Below are positions 27,673 to 34,200 of a DNA stretch of 64,000 nt, piece by piece (the stretch's first letter is position 1; every line of letters begins with the position of its first letter). Origin of the DNA: Flavobacterium agri. Its GTDB lineage: Bacteria; Bacteroidota; Bacteroidia; Flavobacteriales; Flavobacteriaceae. The notes beneath the pieces were generated by a model. The model was given only the letters and a program-made list of their open reading frames with translations. It did not search any database and had not been told where the DNA came from. The stretch is from assembly GCF_013401995.1 (NCBI RefSeq), contig NZ_JACBJI010000007.1:62864-126863 (forward strand). Direction: 5' to 3'. The position numbers and the translations under genes are program-made.

Positions 27673-28608
27673 ATGGAAAATAAAATCTTAGGACTTCACC
27701 ACATCACAGCCATCGCCGGTGACGCCAAACGCAATTTCGACTTCTATTCAAAAGTGCTCGGGCTTCGGTTCATCAAGAAAACCGTGAACTTCGACGATCC
27801 CGGAACCTATCATTTCTACTTCGGTGACGAAGTGGGAAGCGCAGGTACGATCCTTACGTTTTTCCCATGGGGAAGCGGTATCGCACAAGGCCGTCGCGGC
27901 TCCGGGATGGCGACCGAAATCGGGTATTCCGTACCAAAAGGCAGCCTCGATTTCTGGATCGACCGCTTCGAGAAATATAACGTCATCTATAACAAGCCGG
28001 CCGAGAAATTCGGAGAACGCTACCTCACGTTCCTCGATCCCGACGGGCTCAAATTCGAATTGACCGAAAACGCCAACGACACACGCAAACCTTGGGAAAC
28101 CGATGAGGTAAAGGCCAATGTCGCCACGCGCGGTTTCCACAACATCACGTTGTCGCTTAAAAGCATTACCGCTACGGCCGCCGTGCTTACCGAAGTGTTC
28201 GGGTATAAACTCGTCGCCCAGGAAGTGAACCGTTACCGTTACGCTACCGATGCGGTCGAAAATGCCGCGATCGTAGACTTGGTCGAATTGCCTGCAGAAG
28301 AACGCGGTCTTGTGGCCGGAGGAAGCGTCCATCACGTGGCTTTCCGCGTTAAGGACGATGCGGCGCTTATGGCTTTCCGCGAAAAGGTGGAAGCCCACGG
28401 ATTGAGCATCACGCCTCAAATCGACAGGCAGTATTTCCATTCGCTTTATTTCCGTGAACCGGGAGGCGTCTTGTTCGAAATCGCGACCGACAATCCCGGA
28501 TTCATGGTAGACGAGAAGCTCGAAGACCTCGGAAAAGGCTTGAAACTTCCGGCCCAATACGAAGCGCATCGCGAGAAAATCGCCGCACATCTTACTCCAA
28601 TAAACTGA
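27673..28608 (+). CDS. Ring-cleaving dioxygenase, VOC family (MhqO-like)
   Basis: 311 residues, two glyoxalase/extradiol-type modules: LGLHHITAIAGDAKRNFDFYSKVLGLRFIKK (shown here in two overlapping parts of the N-terminus) and GFHNITLSLKSITATAAVLT. Metal ligands are expected at His in LHHITA, His in VHHVAFRV and Glu in GVLFEIATD. Family members such as Bacillus MhqO open the ring of hydroquinones or catechols, a detoxification of quinone stress. The esterase gene begins four bases after its stop, as in the MhqO/MhqD association, so the two form one operon. Confidence 0.86.
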   Translation: MENKILGLHHITAIAGDAKRNFDFYSKVLGLRFIKKTVNFDDPGTYHFYFGDEVGSAGTILTFFPWGSGIAQGRRGSGMATEIGYSVPKGSLDFWIDRFEKYNVIYNKPAEKFGERYLTFLDPDGLKFELTENANDTRKPWETDEVKANVATRGFHNITLSLKSITATAAVLTEVFGYKLVAQEVNRYRYATDAVENAAIVDLVELPAEERGLVAGGSVHHVAFRVKDDAALMAFREKVEAHGLSITPQIDRQYFHSLYFREPGGVLFEIATDNPGFMVDEKLEDLGKGLKLPAQYEAHREKIAAHLTPIN

Positions 28609-28611
28609 GAT

Positions 28612-29241
28612 ATGGAATTTGCCTCTTTGAAATATGTGTATAAAGCTTCTGCCAAGCCAGATGCTTACACCTTGCTGCTTTTGCACGGCACAGGCGGCAA
28701 CGAGAACGATCTTTTACCTTTGGCCGATTTCTTCGGACCCGACGTCAACGTGTTGTCGGTTCGCGGAAATGTGATGGAAAACGGCATGCCGCGTTTCTTC
28801 AAGCGCCTCGGGATGGGCATTTTTGACGAGAAGGATCTCGAGTTCAGGACGTCCGAACTCGTGCATTTCCTGAAGCAGCTTTCGGTTGAAAAAGGTTTCG
28901 ATGTGACCAGACTGATCGCTCTAGGCTATTCGAACGGAGCCAATATTGCCGGTGCATCTTTGGTGATGTATCCCGATTTTTTGGCAGGTGCGATTTTATT
29001 GCGTCCGATGCAGCCTTTCGCGGACAAATATCCTGAGACGCTTGAAGTAAGCCATCCGGTTTTGATCACTTCGGGGAAACTCGATCCGACCGTAGATCCG
29101 ACCGCCACAGAACGCTATATAAGTATGCTCAAGAACGCCAAATTCGACGTTTCGGCTTACGAGTTGCCTATGGGACATAACCTTTCCAAATCGGACATGC
29201 AGCTCGCTTCGGATTGGTTCATAGAAAATTTTAAATCCTGA
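28612..29241 (+). CDS. Alpha/beta-hydrolase, carboxylesterase (MhqD-like)
   Basis: 209 residues, cytosolic. LLLHGTGGNENDLLPLADFF forms the oxyanion region, GYSNGAN is the nucleophile elbow (G-x-S-x-G), Asp is in GKLDPTVDP and His in PMGHNLSKSD. The size and motifs match the phospholipase/carboxylesterase group that includes MhqD of Bacillus, which accompanies a ring-cleaving dioxygenase in quinone resistance. Directly follows such a dioxygenase here. Confidence 0.86.
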   Translation: MEFASLKYVYKASAKPDAYTLLLLHGTGGNENDLLPLADFFGPDVNVLSVRGNVMENGMPRFFKRLGMGIFDEKDLEFRTSELVHFLKQLSVEKGFDVTRLIALGYSNGANIAGASLVMYPDFLAGAILLRPMQPFADKYPETLEVSHPVLITSGKLDPTVDPTATERYISMLKNAKFDVSAYELPMGHNLSKSDMQLASDWFIENFKS

Positions 29242-29261
29242 TTACCAACAGACAATTGCTG

Positions 29262-29290
29262 AAAAACCTGCTTTTGGGGCAGGTTTTTTT
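29262..29290 (+). terminator. Terminator of the dioxygenase/esterase operon
   Basis: AAAACCTGC / GCAGGTTTT stem followed by T residues. Confidence 0.85.
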
Positions 29291-29310
29291 ATGCGTTCGA
29301 TTTTGGGTAC

Positions 29311-29345
29311 AAAAAAACGGGAAGACTTTGAATCTCCCCGTTTTC
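29311..29345 (-). terminator. Terminator of tmRNA
   Basis: On the minus strand AACGGGGAGA / TCTTCCCGTT with a short loop and a T run, immediately after the tmRNA 3' end. Confidence 0.8.
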
Positions 29346-29346
29346 G

Positions 29347-29741
29347 TGGAATCGCCGGGAATCGAACCCGGGTCCAAACAAGCAATCAATGGGCTTTCTA
29401 CACGTTTATTTTCCGCTTGGGTTTTCGTTAGCGAACTAGGCCGGAAACTGCCATCCGCTACTTAGCTTCTTAAATTTCGAAGGTTCCGCGAAGCAAGAAA
29501 CCTTCTAGGTCTATTTTTACGGTTCTCCGTAAACTGTCGCCACAAACCAAGGCTACAGGGGAGAATTCAGCCTCCGTACCTTGTACGGACGTGGATTAAT
29601 CTTACTTTAATTCAGATTAAGCAGCCAAAGCGTAATTAGATTCGCCGTGTAAAAGTGTTGCAGCTCGGGATTAACGTGAATTGCTGCCTTCACGACGTGC
29701 TTACCGATCAATTGGTCTTGCTGTCAAAACCAGTCGACCCC
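29347..29741 (-). ncRNA. ssrA: Transfer-messenger RNA (tmRNA), tag GESNYALAA
   Basis: The 5' end GGGGTCG pairs with the 3' acceptor strand CGATTCC (29354-29348) plus discriminator A; CCA is not encoded. The T-arm is CCGGG-TTCGATT-CCCGG. The message part resumes at GGC (29646-29644) and encodes GESNYALAA before TAA at 29619-29617, a normal LAA-ending degradation tag. With SmpB and alanylation it rescues stalled ribosomes and marks products for ClpXP-type proteases. Length about 395 nt is normal. Exact ends are inferred from base pairing. Confidence 0.95.
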
Positions 29742-29752
29742 ATAAGTGGATG

Positions 29753-29760
29753 CAAATGTA
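29753..29760 (-). promoter_or_regulatory. ssrA -7 box TACATTTG
   Basis: TAnnTTTG match 11 bases before the predicted tmRNA 5' end. Confidence 0.6.
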
Positions 29761-29810
29761 CGTTGGAAAGTTGAGAGGTGAAAGGGGTTGGGGAAGATTT
29801 GTGAAATGCG

Positions 29811-29890
29811 ATGAAAAGTGAATGGTGAAAAGTGAATGGTGAAATGTGAAATGTAGAATGTGAGATGTGAGATGTGAGATGTGAAAAGCG
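29811..29890. repeat. Degenerate tandem repeat (GTGAAATGT / GTGAGATGT / GTGAATG units)
   Basis: About ten purine-rich 7-10 base units in tandem. An inverted counterpart lies at 30577-30634 on the other side of the next gene. Confidence 0.8.
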
Positions 29891-29908
29891 AAAATTAATA
29901 TGTGATCG

Positions 29909-30568
29909 TTACAATATCGGTTTTAGGCTTACTCTTTTTGAAACCTGTTTTTGGTTTTTAGCTTGATAATACAGCATTAAAATCTGCTTTTTGACGATTA
30001 TTGAATCGGGCTGTCCGTAAACCCAAAGGTTCATGTCGGGCACATCGACAGTCATTGTTTTACTGTTCGATAAGTTGCGGATGATCAAATGTTCAAAATC
30101 CTCGTCTTCGATATGCGAAATGAAATTGATGCTGTTTTTAGCCTGCACTGCGTATTCGTATTGTTCTTGCGGACGATTTTTATCGGTAAATACGAAAACC
30201 CGTGAATAACAAGGGCCGCCGCAAGCAAAACCGACTACCGTGCACAGATCGTTGCAATAGGTTATCCGCGACATCTTTGGCCGTACATCTAAAAACGTAT
30301 TGAGTTGAAGTTTGTGGTTTTTGGAAGTAATCGTCAATTCGTAAGCATTTGTCGATCGATCCGGTATTTCACGAAGTATCGACCGGTAGTTTTCGTTCGT
30401 ACAAGAATCGATTTCTACCTCTTCTTCTTTTACTCCCGATCGGATTGTGTCCAATACTTTTTCGGTCGAATCAAGAATTTGCGTCGCTGTCTCACCATCA
30501 TTATTCTCAAACCTTGGATTATGGCAACTTACAACCGACAATACGAATATTAACATGAGTCTCTTCAA
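29909..30568 (-). CDS. Lipoprotein of unknown function
   Basis: About 219 residues if the TTG at 30568 is used (giving the normal lipoprotein start MKRLMLIFVLSVVSC); an ATG four codons later at 30556 is the alternative. Lipobox LSVVSC. The mature protein has six or seven cysteines clustered in YCNDLCTVVGFACGGPCYSR and a beta-rich C-terminal half. No family recognised. It is bounded by inverted copies of a low-complexity repeat, and two further small genes lie upstream on the same strand. Confidence 0.65.
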   Translation of the reverse strand: MKRLMLIFVLSVVSCHNPRFENNDGETATQILDSTEKVLDTIRSGVKEEEVEIDSCTNENYRSILREIPDRSTNAYELTITSKNHKLQLNTFLDVRPKMSRITYCNDLCTVVGFACGGPCYSRVFVFTDKNRPQEQYEYAVQAKNSINFISHIEDEDFEHLIIRNLSNSKTMTVDVPDMNLWVYGQPDSIIVKKQILMLYYQAKNQKQVSKRVSLKPIL

Positions 30569-30576
30569 AACGACAC

Positions 30577-30634
30577 ATTTTACATGCAACATTTCACATC
30601 TCACCATTCACCATTCACCAATCACTTTCACCTC
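30577..30634. repeat. Inverted copy of the degenerate GTGAATG repeat
   Basis: CACATCTCACCATTCACC and flanking units are the reverse complement of units at 29811-29890, so the two arrays flank the lipoprotein gene in opposite orientation. Confidence 0.75.
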
Positions 30635-30635
30635 A

Positions 30636-31073
30636 CTAAAACCCACTTTCATCCTTTACCAATTTCAGCAAAACTTTGAGATTTTCATTGTCTTCCTTGA
30701 ATGTAACAGGCGTTTTGAGATTGCCCAACGTGAATTCGACGATTTCCTGACCGTCGAGTTTGGCTTCGAGTTCGGGCGTCAGCAGGATAGAAGCCTTGAC
30801 GTTGGCGCGGTTTGGCGCATAAGGCCCGCAATCGACGGCTACATTGTCATAAATCAAATTGTCTCCGTTGGTAAGGCGGATGCGCACACCCTTTAGACCT
30901 TTGCAGTTGGATTTGTCTTGTTCCGAAGGCGATTTGAACGTAGAAATCCCAATGAAACTTCCAGGTTTTTTGAGTTCCATTTCATAATCGATCTGGTATT
31001 GCGGATCGCGTCCCGACGTTTGTGAAAAGACAGGAAGTCCAATCATTAACAAGAAAAATAAGATTCTATTCAT
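30636..31073 (-). CDS. Small secreted protein, unknown function
   Basis: 145 residues with signal peptide MNRILFFLLMIGLPVFSQ. The mature part is mixed alpha/beta with two cysteines (KSNCKGLKGVRIRLTNG and VAVDCGPYAPNR) and a C-terminal VEFTLGNLKTPVTFKEDN. No family recognised. Starts seven bases after the stop of the membrane-anchored protein gene upstream, so the two are likely co-transcribed. Confidence 0.7.
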   Translation of the reverse strand: MNRILFFLLMIGLPVFSQTSGRDPQYQIDYEMELKKPGSFIGISTFKSPSEQDKSNCKGLKGVRIRLTNGDNLIYDNVAVDCGPYAPNRANVKASILLTPELEAKLDGQEIVEFTLGNLKTPVTFKEDNENLKVLLKLVKDESGF

Positions 31074-31080
31074 CGTGTAA

Positions 31081-31461
31081 TCAGTTTTTTATCGGAATTC
31101 GGAAAATATGCACCCACACGGAATCGTTTTCCTCGCGATACATCACGTGCAGGTTCAACGTGTCTTTCTTGAGGTATTTTTTTTCGGGTACGATTTCAAA
31201 CAACGATTCTTTTTCGGTCGGATTGTTGATGAATCGTAAACCGGGCGCCGCGCTTGACAAACGTTTCGGATCGATGTTCTCAAACCGGAAATGAAGTTTT
31301 GTCTTTTGTCCCCAATGCAACTGTTTTGCCTTGTTTTCCAGCTCAAGCGTGATTTTTTGTTTGCCACGACTGTAAGTGAAAGTATCGTCCTGCAAACCGA
31401 TCCAGCCGACGAGCAAAACACTAATGATCGGAAGAAAGGAACGAAATAGTTTGTTTTTCAT
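31081..31461 (-). CDS. Small membrane-anchored or secreted protein, unknown function
   Basis: 126 residues. One N-terminal hydrophobic segment (SFLPIISVLLVGWIGL) followed by a beta-rich soluble part with many charged residues and GQKTKLHFRFENIDPKRLS. Probably periplasmic and anchored. No family recognised. Followed after seven bases by another small secreted protein gene. Confidence 0.65.
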   Translation of the reverse strand: MKNKLFRSFLPIISVLLVGWIGLQDDTFTYSRGKQKITLELENKAKQLHWGQKTKLHFRFENIDPKRLSSAAPGLRFINNPTEKESLFEIVPEKKYLKKDTLNLHVMYREENDSVWVHIFRIPIKN

Positions 31462-31498
31462 TTTCGTGCAATTAAATCAATATTTCACAATAGCTGCG

Positions 31499-32710
31499 TT
31501 ACTCGAGCGCTTCTTCGTCCTTGTCTTTCTTAAACGGATAATCGCCGAACAAAGGCGCGAGTTTGCGTACCATATACGGCTTTCTCGAAAACTTGTTCGA
31601 AAGCGCGACGATCATGACTTTCTCTTTCTTGAGGTTCACGTACGAAGACGTATTGCCGTGCCACCAACCGTTGTGGAAGTAAAAATGCTGGCCCGTGACC
31701 CACTCGATCATGCGGATTCCCAAACCGTAGTTTTTCTCACCCTTGTGTTCGTAACTGTAACCGACGTAAGCCTGTTTGATGAGGTCGGGATTGAGGAAAT
31801 CGGGCGAATAACGCGCCATGTCGAACTTCATCAGATCGCGTGGCGTAGAGTAGATGTTCTTGTCGCCGTAAACCGCGTCGAGGAAATCCATGCCGATCTC
31901 GACACCGTTTCCTTTATACGAAGGCACGACGTTTTTGCGATCCTTGTCGTAATCCATCACGAACGTGTCCTTCATGCCAAGCGGATCGAAAATCATGCGC
32001 TTCATGGCCGCCGGATATTTCAAACCCGTGATTTTCTCGATAATCAGCGCAAGCATGGCGTAATTGGTGTTGCAATACGCGAAACTCCGGTCGGCGGGGC
32101 GATCCAAAGGCGTGTTGAACTTTACGAAAAGATCGAGAATGTCTTGGTTGGTCAACACCTGTTTCTTGTCCCAAATCTCCTTACGGTCGGCATAATAAGC
32201 GTAATTGGTAAGCCCGCTGCGATGGTTGAGCAACATACGCACCGTAATGTCGGGATACGGAAAATCGGTAAGGATCGTACTAACTTTTTGGTCGAGTTCG
32301 ATTTTTCCGGCATCGATCAATATCAAAGTTGCCGTCGCGGTGAGTACTTTTGAAACCGAAGCGATGTGCAAAGGCGTGTGCTCGTCCATTTCGATCTTGC
32401 GGTTCTTGTCGGCCGTGCCCATGTATTTCTCGTAAACGATCTGGCCGTTCTTGACTACGATCATGCTCAGGTTGTCGCGCTCCTCGTTCCAGTTTTTGTC
32501 TACGAAATGTTCGATCGTCTCGCGTTTTTTCCCTTTAAAGGCAAGCGAAAGTTTCGGTCCTGTTATTTTGTAAGGTTCGATGTGCGGCAAGGTATCGGTA
32601 ATTTCCGAAGCTTGGGATTCGCCTTCAACGGGCGTCTCTTTCTTGCATCCGACGAGCAAAAAAACGGTTAAAATGCAGTATGTGAAGTGGAGTTTGATCC
32701 GCGAAATCAT
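31499..32710 (-). CDS. Serine hydrolase lipoprotein, beta-lactamase/penicillin-binding class C fold
   Basis: 403 residues from the ATG at 32710; the frame is open 17 codons earlier but the lipoprotein signal (ILTVFLLVGC) fits this start. Nucleophile motif SVSK in LHIASVSKVLTA, second motif YCNTN in AYCNTNYAML, third-motif region HNGWWHG near the C-terminus. This is the plan of class C beta-lactamase-like esterases and D-aminopeptidases. Anchored in the envelope. Substrate unknown; classic beta-lactam resistance should not be assumed. Confidence 0.88.
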   Translation of the reverse strand: MISRIKLHFTYCILTVFLLVGCKKETPVEGESQASEITDTLPHIEPYKITGPKLSLAFKGKKRETIEHFVDKNWNEERDNLSMIVVKNGQIVYEKYMGTADKNRKIEMDEHTPLHIASVSKVLTATATLILIDAGKIELDQKVSTILTDFPYPDITVRMLLNHRSGLTNYAYYADRKEIWDKKQVLTNQDILDLFVKFNTPLDRPADRSFAYCNTNYAMLALIIEKITGLKYPAAMKRMIFDPLGMKDTFVMDYDKDRKNVVPSYKGNGVEIGMDFLDAVYGDKNIYSTPRDLMKFDMARYSPDFLNPDLIKQAYVGYSYEHKGEKNYGLGIRMIEWVTGQHFYFHNGWWHGNTSSYVNLKKEKVMIVALSNKFSRKPYMVRKLAPLFGDYPFKKDKDEEALE

Positions 32711-32729
32711 TTCAAAAAAAGTATAAAAG

Positions 32730-32737
32730 CAAATATA
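32730..32737 (-). promoter_or_regulatory. -7 promoter box TATATTTG of the serine hydrolase gene
   Basis: TAnnTTTG match 20 bases upstream of the chosen start at 32710, which supports that start. Confidence 0.5.
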
Positions 32738-32860
32738 ACCAAACCTAAACTTCCCAGACAAACCGCTTTGTTAATGATTTTCTAAACTTATTCGATAAAA
32801 TGCATTAATACCTTGTAATTCAATAATTAATCGCGTGGTTTATTGTGGATAAAAAAAGTT

Positions 32861-32890
32861 TTGACATCGTTTTCGTAAACCTTACTTTTG
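32861..32890 (+). promoter_or_regulatory. Full promoter TTG-N19-TACTTTTG
   Basis: TTG at 32861-32863 and TACTTTTG at 32883-32890 are spaced exactly as in Bacteroidota vegetative promoters, 20 bases before the dehydrogenase start. Confidence 0.75.
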
Positions 32891-32909
32891 GCGTCGAAAT
32901 ATCCCCATC

Positions 32910-34127
32910 ATGAAATTTGCCATTATCAGGGAACGCAAGAACCCGCCAGACAGACGCGTGGTATTCAGCCCGGACGCTCTTCTGGAATTCAAGAACCGCT
33001 TTCCCCAAGCCGAAATAAAAGTAGAGAGTTCGCCGATCCGCGTGTTTACCGACCAGGAATACCGCGATAAAGGATTCGAAGTCACCGAAGACGTTTCCGA
33101 TTGCGACGTGTTCATCGGTGTCAAGGAAGTTCCCGTTGAGGCGCTTGTCCCGAACAAGAAGTACTTTTTCTTTTCGCATACGATCAAAAAACAGCCGCAC
33201 AACCAAAAATTGCTGCAGGCCATCCTCGATAAGAAAATCGATTTGTACGACCACGAAACCATCGTCGATAAAAACCATGTACGCCTGATCGGTTTCGGGC
33301 GTTATGCAGGAATCGTCGGCGCTTACAACGGTTTGCGTGCGTTCGGACTCAAGTTCGAGCTGTTCAACTTGCCCAAAGCGGAATCGTTGCACGGCCAGGA
33401 AGAAATGACGGCCCGCGTTAAGCGCGTCACATTGCCTCCGATCAAAATCGTTTTGACCGGTTTCGGCAAAGTAGGCAAGGGTGCGAAACATTTTCTCGAT
33501 TCGGTAAAGATCAAGGAAGTGTCGCCCGATGATTTCCTCAACAAGAAATATTCAGATCCGGTTTACACCCATATCGACGTGTTGGATTACAACAAGAGAA
33601 TCGACCGAAAAACTTTAGATAAACACGATTTTTACGCTCATCCTGAACAATATGAATCCGATTTCGAGCGATTTTCGAAAGTAGCCGATATTTTCATGGC
33701 CGGACATTTTTACGGCAACGGCGCGCCCGTGATCCTGACGCGCGAAATGCTGCAGAAACCCGATAACAACATCCGCGTCGTGGCCGATATTTCGTGCGAT
33801 GTGGACGGTCCGGTGGCTTGTACGTTGCGCGCTTCTACGATAGCCGATCCGATTTACGGGTATTCGGCTTCTGAACACAAGGAAGTCGATGTGTTCCATC
33901 CGTCGGCGGTGGTCGTGATGGCTGTCGATAACTTGCCTTGCGAACTTCCGAAAGATGCGAGCGAAGGTTTTGGGGAAATGTTTCTCGAACACGTCGTTCC
34001 CGCATTTTTCAACGCAGACGAGCAGGGCGTACTCGAAAGAGCTTTGATTACCAGCGACGGACATCTTACGCCGGCTTTCGCTTATCTCGAAGATTACGTC
34101 CATCCGCTCGAAACCCATAAAGAATAA
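32910..34127 (+). CDS. NAD(P)-dependent dehydrogenase related to saccharopine/alanine dehydrogenase
   Basis: 405 residues, cytosolic. N-terminal catalytic half starts FAIIRERKNPPDRRVVFSP, like alanine dehydrogenase and Lys1-type saccharopine dehydrogenase (the R-E-x-K-N-x-x-x-R-R pattern). The Rossmann fold begins IVLTGFGKVGKGA (about residue 180). FFFSHTIKKQPHNQ and ADISCDVDGPVACTLR are family-typical. Probably acts in lysine or 2-amino acid metabolism. It has its own promoter and terminator. Exact substrate uncertain. Confidence 0.8.
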   Translation: MKFAIIRERKNPPDRRVVFSPDALLEFKNRFPQAEIKVESSPIRVFTDQEYRDKGFEVTEDVSDCDVFIGVKEVPVEALVPNKKYFFFSHTIKKQPHNQKLLQAILDKKIDLYDHETIVDKNHVRLIGFGRYAGIVGAYNGLRAFGLKFELFNLPKAESLHGQEEMTARVKRVTLPPIKIVLTGFGKVGKGAKHFLDSVKIKEVSPDDFLNKKYSDPVYTHIDVLDYNKRIDRKTLDKHDFYAHPEQYESDFERFSKVADIFMAGHFYGNGAPVILTREMLQKPDNNIRVVADISCDVDGPVACTLRASTIADPIYGYSASEHKEVDVFHPSAVVVMAVDNLPCELPKDASEGFGEMFLEHVVPAFFNADEQGVLERALITSDGHLTPAFAYLEDYVHPLETHKE

Positions 34128-34134
34128 CAAGAAG

Positions 34135-34163
34135 TGCTTCCCGAAACGGAAGCATTTTTTTTT
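34135..34163 (+). terminator. Terminator of the dehydrogenase gene
   Basis: TGCTTCC / GGAAGCA stem with a six-base loop and nine T. Confidence 0.85.
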
Positions 34164-34173
34164 AGCTATTGTT

Positions 34174-34181
34174 TATATTTG
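34174..34181 (+). promoter_or_regulatory. -7 box TATATTTG of the regulator gene
   Basis: TAnnTTTG match 20 bases before the GTG start at 34201; it supports that start. Confidence 0.5.
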
Positions 34182-34200
34182 GCTAAAACTCGACCTTATA

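Noticed and set aside
27748..28686. 312-codon minus-strand open frame
   Set aside because: Antisense to the ring-cleaving dioxygenase, whose motifs are certain; the translation shows no family.
27527..30635. Possible mobile element around tmRNA (ssrA is a common integration site)
   Set aside because: No integrase, direct repeats or phage genes were found next to the tmRNA gene.
31499..32710. Possible beta-lactamase resistance gene
   Set aside because: The S-x-x-K/Y-x-N plan fits the family, but lipoprotein anchoring and context give no reason to claim antibiotic resistance.
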